From contig CANMQP010000003.1 in assembly GCA_947500035.1 (NCBI GenBank), positions 124,001-188,000 of the forward strand: a stretch of 64,000 bases of DNA, written 5' to 3'. This document shows positions 57,482-64,000 of this stretch, one piece after another (within the stretch, counting starts at the first letter, position 1; each line of letters opens with the position of its first letter). The translations under genes were made by a program, and so were the position numbers. Source of the stretch: an uncultured Kiloniellaceae bacterium. GTDB lineage: Bacteria > Pseudomonadota > Alphaproteobacteria > Kiloniellales > Kiloniellaceae. The notes beneath the pieces were generated by a model. That model saw only the letters and a program-made list of their open reading frames with translations, was not told the DNA's origin and searched no databases.

Positions 57482-58078
57482 TTAGCCGTCACCCATTTGT
57501 TGGGCGAGGCAATGACGCAGTGCCTCCTTGGCGTGGTAGACCCTGGTCTTCACGGTTCCTTCGGGACAGGAGATGATCTCGGCGATTTCCCGGTAGGGCA
57601 GGTCCTCAAAGAAGGAAAGTTCCAGAACCGCGCGGAAGGCCGGTTTCAGTTTGCCCAGGCAATGATGCAGATGGTCACTCTCCTCCAGAGCTATCATTGC
57701 CGCAGCCTGATCCGCCGACTCGTCGACGGGATCGCACTGATCCAGGTCATCCAACTGTGTGGGCTTCTTCTTGCGGTGATGGTCCATGACTTTGTGATAG
57801 GCGATGCCGAAGATCCAGGTGCTCGGTTTCGAACGCTCTTCGAACTTCTCGGCTGATTTCCAGACTTCCAGAAAGGTCTCATTCAGGATGTCGGCCGCCT
57901 CGAAAGGGTCATTCAGCTTGGAAAGAATGAACCTGTAGACACGGGTCTCCAGTTCGCTATACAGCGCCGCAAAGGCTTTTTCGTCTCCCTTGGCAACGCG
58001 CTTCATCAGAAGGGTCGAGCTCTCTTGCTCCAACGCCCCGGTCTCCTCGTCTAAGGTTGAATAGGAACTGCTGGCCAT
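57482..58078 (-). CDS. ECF-type RNA polymerase sigma factor
   Basis: A 198-residue sigma-70 family factor with regions 2 and 4 only. Region 2 spans about 35-102 (AFAALYSELETRVYRFILSK, DPFEAADILNETFLEVWKSA, STWIFGIAYHKVMDHHRKK), and region 4 about 138-190 (VLELSFFEDLPYREIAEIIS, CPEGTVKTRVYHAKEALR). The ATG at 58078 is 2 bases after the stop of the secreted-protein gene, so it is the last gene of a three-gene operon. No anti-sigma gene is adjacent in the window. Confidence 0.9.
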   Translation of the reverse strand: MASSSYSTLDEETGALEQESSTLLMKRVAKGDEKAFAALYSELETRVYRFILSKLNDPFEAADILNETFLEVWKSAEKFEERSKPSTWIFGIAYHKVMDHHRKKKPTQLDDLDQCDPVDESADQAAAMIALEESDHLHHCLGKLKPAFRAVLELSFFEDLPYREIAEIISCPEGTVKTRVYHAKEALRHCLAQQMGDG

Positions 58079-58080
58079 GA

Positions 58081-59292
58081 TTAGCGCCCCGCAACGATCC
58101 GCCTGACGGGCGAGGTGCCGATGACCGTTCCATTCCCCGAAATGGCTTTGATACGCCACAGATAGGGACGGCCGGCTTCGAGATGCGCCAGGCTGTAGAC
58201 CTTGAGTGATGTGCTGTTTTGATCCGACGGCAGCACGATACCGGTAATGGGGCGGCTGGAAAGTTCATCGGGGTCGATCAAAAGCGCCCCGCCTATCGGT
58301 TGAACCTGTCCGGGAGGGACGGGCCGGTCCGGACGTATCGGGTAGATCTCAAGCTGGTAGACCGCGGCACCCGGTGTGTCCTGCCATGAAAACTCCGTCT
58401 CAGTCGAGAGTTGGGTTCCCTCGGGCGGGCCGGTAAGGACAATGTTCTGTCCGGCAGGTGCGGCTGTAGCGTCCTTGCGCGGCACCACGAAGTACTTGAG
58501 TTCCGGTGGCGCAAACCTCAGTTCAGGGTCGGTTGCAACCAGACGGACGATATGGAGCCCCTGGGCAGAGGTCGGCAGTTCCGGGCTCTGCAGTGTCACG
58601 CGGCCCCGGCCCGCGAGACTGCGGCGGAAGACCTGGAGCCTGCGAAACACCAGGGCGCCTCGGGTCGAGCTTGGATCGGCAATCTGCCACTCGAACTCTG
58701 CGATGCCGGCGCCGTCAAAATTGATGTCCGCCAGGGCGACAAGACGCTCGCCGGCCGGCAGTACCTTGACTCGGCTGCGATCCTCGAAGAAAAGGTCGAG
58801 GCGCCTGACATCAAACTCGCTGGCAGTGCTGGTTGCCGGAACCAGTCTCACCGCTCCGGCTGTGGCGGCGAAACCATCGTCAAAGCTGCGGCGGTAGATG
58901 GGGACCTGGTCCGGATTCTGCGCCATTTGGAAGGCAACCGATGCCGGAACCCGCAGAGTTTCCGTGAAGGTCTCGATCGGGAATATTTGGCCGGCAGGAT
59001 CGCTGACCCTCGAGAGGAGCGTGGCGTTCGTGGCGACAACCGTTCTGCCGATAAGAAACTCGCCCCTGGTTGATCTGACGGTAACGACAGGGGAGGCAGA
59101 GAGCACGTCGCGGCGCACGCGCCAGGTGACCGCAATAGTGGTTGAACCCGCAGGAACGGTCACCTGGGCATTTGCGGGTGTCGGTGTGACCTCCAGAATG
59201 TCAGCCTTTGCAGGCGTTGCAAAGGGCAGGAGGCACGCGGCGGTCAAGAGGAGACCTCGAGCGATGAGCGACTTACAGGACTTAATAGTCAT
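58081..59292 (-). CDS. Secreted protein of unknown function, sigma-factor operon
   Basis: A 403-residue exported protein with signal peptide (about 1-30, ending PAKA). The body is rich in beta-strand-like, Val/Thr-rich segments: an N-terminal VTVPAGSTTIAVTWRVRRDV region like a surface beta-sandwich, and a C-terminal FSWQDTPGAAVYQLEIYPIR to GRPYLWRIKAISGNGTVIG segment resembling a fibronectin type III fold. No family is recognised with confidence. It lies between an outer-membrane barrel gene (12 bases) and the sigma factor (2 bases), so it probably acts in the periplasm or at the outer membrane with the barrel. Confidence 0.75.
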   Translation of the reverse strand: MTIKSCKSLIARGLLLTAACLLPFATPAKADILEVTPTPANAQVTVPAGSTTIAVTWRVRRDVLSASPVVTVRSTRGEFLIGRTVVATNATLLSRVSDPAGQIFPIETFTETLRVPASVAFQMAQNPDQVPIYRRSFDDGFAATAGAVRLVPATSTASEFDVRRLDLFFEDRSRVKVLPAGERLVALADINFDGAGIAEFEWQIADPSSTRGALVFRRLQVFRRSLAGRGRVTLQSPELPTSAQGLHIVRLVATDPELRFAPPELKYFVVPRKDATAAPAGQNIVLTGPPEGTQLSTETEFSWQDTPGAAVYQLEIYPIRPDRPVPPGQVQPIGGALLIDPDELSSRPITGIVLPSDQNSTSLKVYSLAHLEAGRPYLWRIKAISGNGTVIGTSPVRRIVAGR

Positions 59293-59304
59293 CAGATCTC
59301 TCCA

Positions 59305-61485
59305 TCAATAGCTAACGGGTGCGGAGATCCGCAAAAGGCCGAAAGCCTGCCAGTCTGTGCCGTCGAAGCTCTTGTCACTGTTGCCATCTCTATTCTCCAC
59401 AAGACCTTGAAACGCAAGCGCGACCCCGACATTGTTCTCAGTGGGGGGAAGGATCGTCCACACGATCTCGCCGTTCGCGATGGTGTTGTCAGGTGTGTCG
59501 CCGTCACCGGTCAGGAGGTTCAAATTGTAGTTCAGCGTCGTGTCGAGGGTTTCAGGAATAATCTCGGCCTGGAGGCCCAGATTGAGGTTGATGGTATTGG
59601 TTCGGGTATCGAACATCTTGTCCTTGAATCGGCTCCACTGAATGCCGCCGTTTATCTGTACGGCATCGCTGATTGCCCAATTCGCGGAGACATCAGTCAT
59701 GTAGTTCGTCGAGTCCGATGACTCGTTCGTGCGGTCCAGGAAGCCTGAGAAGGTCTCTGATAGCTGCCACCCCCAAGGCCCATAGCTCGATCCTCCGCCT
59801 AGCGTGACCGAGTAATTCTGATTGTCCGTATCCGTCCCCAGATAAGCCTCGGGAGTCTTGATCCGTTTGTTGCTGGCCGTCCCTGCATTGAGGTTCAAGA
59901 AGGGCTGGCCGAACCAATCGGTCTCGTCCTCGGCCGGAGGATCTATCGTGGGGTAGTAGTTTGCGGAAAATTGATAACTCAGCAGGCGTTCGGTCGGAAG
60001 CTCTTCCAGATCGTCCACATTATTCGTCTGATAAAGTGCCTGCGCGTTCGCCGAGACGCTTCCCCAATTGAGGTCGGAATAGAGCAGAACGCTCTCACGA
60101 TCCGCTGCCAGGGATGAGTTGGCGAGGCTATTGAAGAAGGTGTCGACGCGTTCGTATTGACCGCCAATCGTGACGCTCAGATACTCGCCCCCTATCTCCT
60201 CGGACTGGAAAGGTGTGTAGGCCGCGGCGAACGACCAGGCATCTCCCTGAGCCTCGTCCTCGCCGACAAAGACGTCGCCCTGCTCGAAGTTGCTGCGGGC
60301 ATACTGTCCGGTAAGTTGCAGGCTGCGCTCGAAGAGAAAGCGTTCCACAGTCACGCCCCAGCCATCGCCCTCGTTCACAACGCTCTCGCCGCCAATGCCG
60401 AAACCGCCGTCGCTTCCCTGGCCGCTGTAGTAGATTCCTGTGATCGAGAAATCCTGGCCCCAGGCCGGGACCGGATGTGCGGTGGCCTGAAAACCCATCA
60501 GCCGGTTGTCGCTGTCGCCGAGACCGGTGATGTTCTCGCTGCCGACGGTGCTCTCAGGCAGGAAGCTGAACCCGGTGACTGCAATCATTTCATCGGCACT
60601 GCCGAGACTGGCGGAGAGGCCGCGGCGGCTGTAGTTCGACATGATGTAATTATCGATATCCAGGCTTTGATGGCCTAACGCAACCTGGCCGAAGATGTCC
60701 TCGCCGTCGAAGCGGGTATTGAAATTGTACTCGCCAAGATCGAACCCGCGGCCTGTTGCCGAGCGATCCTTTTGGGTCTCGAGAAGATAGTTTGCATTTC
60801 CGGTGACTGACCAGCGCCCGGCGCTATAGGCGGTATCGGCATAACCGCCACCGGAGACCTGCCCGCGCGCGGGTTGGTTTGAGAAGCCTTTGTCTCCGAG
60901 TCTTTGGCTGAACTCGACGGAATTTGTCGCGGACAAGGAGAAAGGATCTACGTCCGGGCTGACATCGGCAATGGCTGCGTCTCCAGAGACAAAGAGGACC
61001 CAGCTTCCGCGCGCGATGATCTCGCCTTCAGGTGTGAGCTCGATCATGCGCAGTTCGTGTTCACCTGGCTCCAGGGCTTGTTGCGGGCGGTAGGTGAAGG
61101 ATTGATCCTCAAATGCGAGAAGCGGGGTGACGTCAATGGCATCAACTTCCAAACCCAAACGCAAAAGGACCTCGAAAGGGACTGCGTCGGGAATCCGGAT
61201 CACAAGCTCTTCCAGCGGACCGTAGCTGTCGCCGTTTTTGGCGGGTTCCAGGGTTGCGGTCCACTGGCCTTGGTCCGTGTCTTCCAAATTCTGCGCATCG
61301 TCTAATTCCTGCCCAAGAGCTGTGGCGCCGAGCAGGATGAAACCCAACAGTGCAAGCGCGATTGCCCAGAACACTGTGCGAGGCGGCACACCGTCGTTGG
61401 CCGGTGCGCTACGGGCGCAGCTGTTGCAGACCGACTTTCGCCCCTGGCTGAATCCGTCGCAGGACAAGTGATTTGGGAGTCCCAA
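59305..61485 (-). CDS. Large outer membrane beta-barrel protein
   Basis: A 726-residue protein with an N-terminal hydrophobic segment at about 38-58 (TVFWAIALALLGFILLGATA), a periplasmic domain (about 70-170, GPLEELVIRIPDAVPFEVLL), and a long region of alternating strands (VEFSQRLGDKGF, SVTGNANYLLETQ, WSVTGN) ending in a C-terminal tyrosine (APVSY), all typical of a barrel. The likely start is a TTG at 61485 with AGGAG six bases upstream; the TTG lies inside a short hairpin. No ATG is available in frame near the N-terminus. No specific family is recognised. First gene of the operon with the secreted protein and the sigma factor. Confidence 0.75.
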   Translation of the reverse strand: MGLPNHLSCDGFSQGRKSVCNSCARSAPANDGVPPRTVFWAIALALLGFILLGATALGQELDDAQNLEDTDQGQWTATLEPAKNGDSYGPLEELVIRIPDAVPFEVLLRLGLEVDAIDVTPLLAFEDQSFTYRPQQALEPGEHELRMIELTPEGEIIARGSWVLFVSGDAAIADVSPDVDPFSLSATNSVEFSQRLGDKGFSNQPARGQVSGGGYADTAYSAGRWSVTGNANYLLETQKDRSATGRGFDLGEYNFNTRFDGEDIFGQVALGHQSLDIDNYIMSNYSRRGLSASLGSADEMIAVTGFSFLPESTVGSENITGLGDSDNRLMGFQATAHPVPAWGQDFSITGIYYSGQGSDGGFGIGGESVVNEGDGWGVTVERFLFERSLQLTGQYARSNFEQGDVFVGEDEAQGDAWSFAAAYTPFQSEEIGGEYLSVTIGGQYERVDTFFNSLANSSLAADRESVLLYSDLNWGSVSANAQALYQTNNVDDLEELPTERLLSYQFSANYYPTIDPPAEDETDWFGQPFLNLNAGTASNKRIKTPEAYLGTDTDNQNYSVTLGGGSSYGPWGWQLSETFSGFLDRTNESSDSTNYMTDVSANWAISDAVQINGGIQWSRFKDKMFDTRTNTINLNLGLQAEIIPETLDTTLNYNLNLLTGDGDTPDNTIANGEIVWTILPPTENNVGVALAFQGLVENRDGNSDKSFDGTDWQAFGLLRISAPVSY

Positions 61486-61486
61486 A
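61472..61486 (-). promoter_or_regulatory. Hairpin covering the TTG start of the barrel gene
   Basis: The 15-bp palindrome TTTGGGA-G-TCCCAAA covers the TTG start codon. In the transcript UUUGGG and CCCAAA can pair around a 3-base loop, hiding the start codon while the AGGAG upstream stays free. It could limit translation or be a DNA operator. Confidence 0.4.
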
Positions 61487-61551
61487 ACTTACTCCTGACG
61501 TGCTTTTTTTTGCAGTGAAAGGAACATTCAATTCACCTGTTGTGAAATATA

Positions 61552-61565
61552 TTGTATTTATACAA
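61552..61565. promoter_or_regulatory. TTGTA-N4-TACAA dyad upstream of the barrel operon
   Basis: TTGTATTTATACAA is a 5-bp inverted repeat with 4-base spacer, 67 bases before the barrel start, in very AT-rich DNA. It could be an operator for the operon. The half-sites differ from FNR and NNR boxes, so the factor is unknown. Confidence 0.35.
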
Positions 61566-62624
61566 GTAATTACCGCATTATTATTTAAATAACGTTAAAT
61601 AATTAAAGTATAAAAGCCGAATTATGTTGTTTTGTTACTTAAGGGGCGCCATCTTGATGGCCGCGCAGAAAGTGATACGCGTGAGTGCCATCTACCGTCC
61701 GCCAAAACAGCCGGAAGTCGCGTTGGTGTTTCAGGCCGATCTCCCTATGTGCCAATATCCGACGTTCCCAGTTACACGGCGGCGATGCCGCGGTTTTTAC
61801 GTGTCAGTCAGACAAGCTGTCGCAGCAGGTCTGAAGACGTTAGTCGTCGCCTGTAAGTAGGCAAAAAAAACAACAAATGGTCGAAAAAATACTGTTTCTA
61901 AAAATATAGCAATTTCATTCATTTGCTTACGAACTAATCGCTTTCATGTTGTCAACGCACCGATACAGCGATGAGTGGCATTTGCGATAACACCGCGTGA
62001 ACACACAACGTCATACATGCGAATGCGGCGGACATGAACCCGAAGCGCTGCACAAAGATGATGCACATTTGCATCGCATCCGGTCGGGTGGTGCTATTAT
62101 TTGTCTTAAAAATGAATGATAACAATGTGATATGTGTAGTTTCTAGATGTCTCTTTGACTAAAAAACAGCTCCAAAAATAATTTGAATACGTTCGATAAA
62201 ATCGCGGCAGCCTGACACCCTCTAAGGCGATGGGCAATTGAACCAACAGGCGATTAGAGTCGTTTGGATTCCGAAGTCACTGACGTTCATGGCTTCAGAG
62301 TTAATTTGGTTTTGAGGTGGGGAAAGCAGCAGTAATTCGGATTGGAAACCCACGAGTTCGCTTATTTAAGGTAGTGTATCTTTTTGGCGGAGCCGTTAGG
62401 TGCAGATGACGCCACTGAAGGCTTGAGTGTCAGTTCTGGGGAGGTTTTTTCGGGGAAGGTAAAATACTCCTGGAAGAACGGCGGGCGACGCAGGGCGGCG
62501 CGTGTTTCATTGATCAGTCCCTTTCAAGCGCAAGCGAGACAACGCGTCTGAGACCCGGTGCCGGCTGGCCGCGCTACAAGTCTTTTTAAGGAGCCGATGA
62601 TCGCGATGGATGGACGGCGCTTCG

Positions 62625-62675
62625 GCGCTCATTCTCTGCCTCTCGCAAGAAAACTGAGCGCAGCGATTTTTTTTT
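62625..62675 (+). terminator. Orphan intrinsic-terminator-like structure
   Basis: GCGCTCA at 62625-62631 pairs with TGAGCGC at 62655-62661, and nine consecutive T follow at 62667-62675. Upstream on the same strand there is no recognised gene for over 5 kb. It might end a small RNA or act as an attenuator for the gene at 62876. The 23-base loop and the 5-base gap before the T-run make it a weak example. Confidence 0.4.
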
Positions 62676-62875
62676 GAACCCTTTGCCGTGATAACGCGAC
62701 GTAGGAATACGGCTCAAGTTTGAAGCCGCTGATTCCATACTTCCACCTGCCGGTGGTCATGTGACCAACCGAGACGTTGAACATTCCGTCTTGGTTCGGC
62801 CGGGACAGTCGGGCGCTTTGCCGATAGCGTTCGACTGTCCCACTTTTTTCCGGCCGTGTGAAACTATTGCAGGCT

Positions 62876-63235
62876 ATGAAGCTATCCAGCTACACCACTT
62901 ACGTGATCGTTCCTTTGCATCTGATCGTCGGATGCCTGTTCGGCCTTATTCCCAATTCGCCGTATGCTTCTTCTTACTACAGCTTTTACAGTGCTATCGT
63001 CTTATTGCTTGTCCTGACGGTGGTTGTTTATGGGATCCTGGTCAACTATCTGCGGCCGGGTATTGCCCTGATTTGGGTGCAGTGCGGGATTGCGTTGATG
63101 GTCACGGCGATCCCTTTCTATACGCTGGATTTCAGCGATCCGTGGCACCTTCTCATGTATCCCCTGATACAGGGGACAAGCCTTTTAGCCTGTCTGCTGG
63201 TAGGCAATATTGTTGCGCTCATGGCTCGGGGGTGA
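62876..63235 (+). CDS. Small integral membrane protein, unknown
   Basis: A 119-residue protein with about four hydrophobic helices (YVIVPLHLIVGCLFGLIP, AIVLLLVLTVVVYGILVNYL, IALIWVQCGIALMVTAIPF, GTSLLACLLVGNIVALMA). No family is recognised. The ATG at 62876 is used; a GTG at 62858 would add six residues, and neither has a strong ribosome-binding site. It is convergent with the membrane protein on the other strand. Confidence 0.6.
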   Translation: MKLSSYTTYVIVPLHLIVGCLFGLIPNSPYASSYYSFYSAIVLLLVLTVVVYGILVNYLRPGIALIWVQCGIALMVTAIPFYTLDFSDPWHLLMYPLIQGTSLLACLLVGNIVALMARG

Positions 63236-63254
63236 GTGGACTCTTTTTCTCAAA

Positions 63255-64000
63255 TCAGTACCAGTCGATCGCTTTCGGTTCGGTGAAGAGAAGAGGGCGG
63301 AGTTCGTAGTGTTCGGTGACAGAGCATTCGATGTGCTCCTGTTTTTTCGCCAAACGCTCCAGTTCCTTGATTTCCGCACTCGTTTTTCCGTTCAAATAGA
63401 ACGCCATAACGGCGGTGACCATTAGTCCTTCCTTCGAAGGCCATTCGACGAGAAAGAAGCGCTTTCGGAGGTTGTTGTTTCCCGCGCGCGCGCTCTTCAG
63501 CAGTTGGACCGTGACCTGGTCTCCTGGTTTCAGTCCGATGTCATGAACGATGTGGGCGTCTTCCCCGCAGGCTCCAAAACGTTTTAGGGCGATGAAATGG
63601 CCAGAAACAAGTAACAGGATATGGAGTGCAACCAGCGGCGAGAGCGAGATCGCCAGGACCGTCAGCAGATAAGAGATCGAGATGGGCTGATCCGATCCCT
63701 GGCCGTATTGAATGACGACCTGTGCAAGCGCGGCAAGGCCCCAGAACAATGCAACGTAGTGCATGACGGCTGTCAGGCTCCGCGAACGGGTGTTGTGTCC
63801 GATGAAAATATCGACGAGCCGCGGGTCAGAGCCCAGGCGTATCATTTTGTGGGCCGCGAAAAGACGATCAATCCGGCTCGTGAGGGTTCTGCCGTAGGGG
63901 ATCGACGGCAGTTGGATCGTCAGATGTTCTTGTGTGGGATCGTCCAGGGCATAGTAGTTTCTCTTGTTACTCTCAAGTGTCGGGCCCAGGAAAACGTAGT
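63255..64000 (-). CDS. Membrane protein of unknown function, N-terminus outside the window
   Basis: At least 248 codons. The frame continues without a stop from 63845 to the window edge (FLGPTLESNKRNYYALDDPT, then LTIQLPSIPYGRTLTSRI), so the ATG at 63845 is internal. Two hydrophobic helices are seen (YVALFWGLAALAQVVIQY, ISYLLTVLAISLSPLVALHI), then a soluble C-terminal part with DIGLKPGDQVTVQLLKS, a helical ISAEIKELERLAKKQEH-like segment, and an end EPKAIDWY. No family is recognised. Its stop faces the small membrane protein 19 bases away. Confidence 0.65.
   Translation of the reverse strand, partial: YVFLGPTLESNKRNYYALDDPTQEHLTIQLPSIPYGRTLTSRIDRLFAAHKMIRLGSDPRLVDIFIGHNTRSRSLTAVMHYVALFWGLAALAQVVIQYGQGSDQPISISYLLTVLAISLSPLVALHILLLVSGHFIALKRFGACGEDAHIVHDIGLKPGDQVTVQLLKSARAGNNNLRKRFFLVEWPSKEGLMVTAVMAFYLNGKTSAEIKELERLAKKQEHIECSVTEHYELRPLLFTEPKAIDWY

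Larger units (their letters stand above)
61486..62875. other. 1.4-kb AT-rich gap without a confident gene
   Basis: The stretch 61500-62200 is much more AT-rich than the rest of the window. A 78-codon frame at 61624-61860 lacks a good ribosome-binding site and family features. The part from 62380 is GC-richer and includes a terminator-like structure at 62625-62675 with no recognised gene before it. A non-coding RNA, a long leader of the following membrane-protein gene, or remains of a horizontally acquired segment are all possible. Confidence 0.5.

Noticed and set aside
61624-61860. 78-codon frame in the AT-rich gap
   Set aside because: No good ribosome-binding site, an overlapping second frame of equal length, Arg/Cys-rich composition and no family pattern.
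62520-62580. TPP-riboswitch-like wording (TCTGAGACCCGGTGCC)
   Set aside because: Only one short box resembles the thiamine element; the remaining conserved segments and pairing arms are missing and the next gene is not thiamine-related.

Overview
The window is GC-rich, tightly packed bacterial DNA, most likely from a marine or salt-tolerant alphaproteobacterium, perhaps in or near the Rhodospirillales. That placement is an inference from gene order and style: nosRZDFYLX and norCBQD of the Paracoccus type, a NirI paralogue of NosR beside nirS, a fused nirDL, many 4-base ATGA overlaps, a group-1 Mrp antiporter and Tat-exported NosZ. No rRNA, tRNA, CRISPR array or insertion sequence was recognised.

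1-25435 is a nearly complete denitrification island from nitrite to N2. On the minus strand, read right to left, lie nirI-nnrS, then nosR-nosZ-nosD-nosF-nosY-nosL-nosX with a c-type cytochrome, then norC-norB-norQ-norD (norD is cut by the window edge). On the plus strand lie the cd1 nitrite reductase nirS and a heme d1 operon nirE-nirC-nirF-nirDL-nirG-nirH-nirJ-nirN, ending in a CbiX-type chelatase. Three NNR/DNR-type palindromes (TTRAC-N4-GTCAA) sit before norC, before nosR and between nirI and nirS. This suggests one NO-responsive Crp/Fnr-type regulator encoded elsewhere.

26010-32432 holds a porin, a translationally coupled small lipoprotein, a YfcC-type membrane carrier and the arginine deiminase pathway arcA-arcB-arcC, an anaerobic ATP-yielding route that fits a denitrifier. 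32526-37053 is a more eroded segment: a SprT-like protein that has lost its metalloprotease motif, an AT-rich gene-poor stretch with a frameshifted chemotaxis-receptor remnant, then a membrane histidine kinase and a single-domain response regulator.

37066-48056 is a catabolic block: a LysR regulator, a two-subunit TPP decarboxylase, an aldehyde dehydrogenase, a second single-chain AruI-like TPP enzyme, a DAO-type flavoprotein, and a molybdenum hydroxylase (medium, small and large subunits) whose operon ends in a MoaD/ThiS-like protein. An OxyR-like regulator lacking the peroxidatic cysteine, a tandem Usp protein and a YdcH-family protein follow.

51658-57402 is the seven-gene mrpABCDEFG Na+/H+ antiporter operon. 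57482-61485 on the minus strand is an operon encoding an outer-membrane barrel, a secreted protein and an ECF sigma factor, with no anti-sigma gene in view. A 1.4-kb AT-rich gap with an orphan terminator-like structure follows, then two unrecognised membrane proteins, the last cut by the window edge. All family assignments come from reading the translated sequences; no database search was possible.
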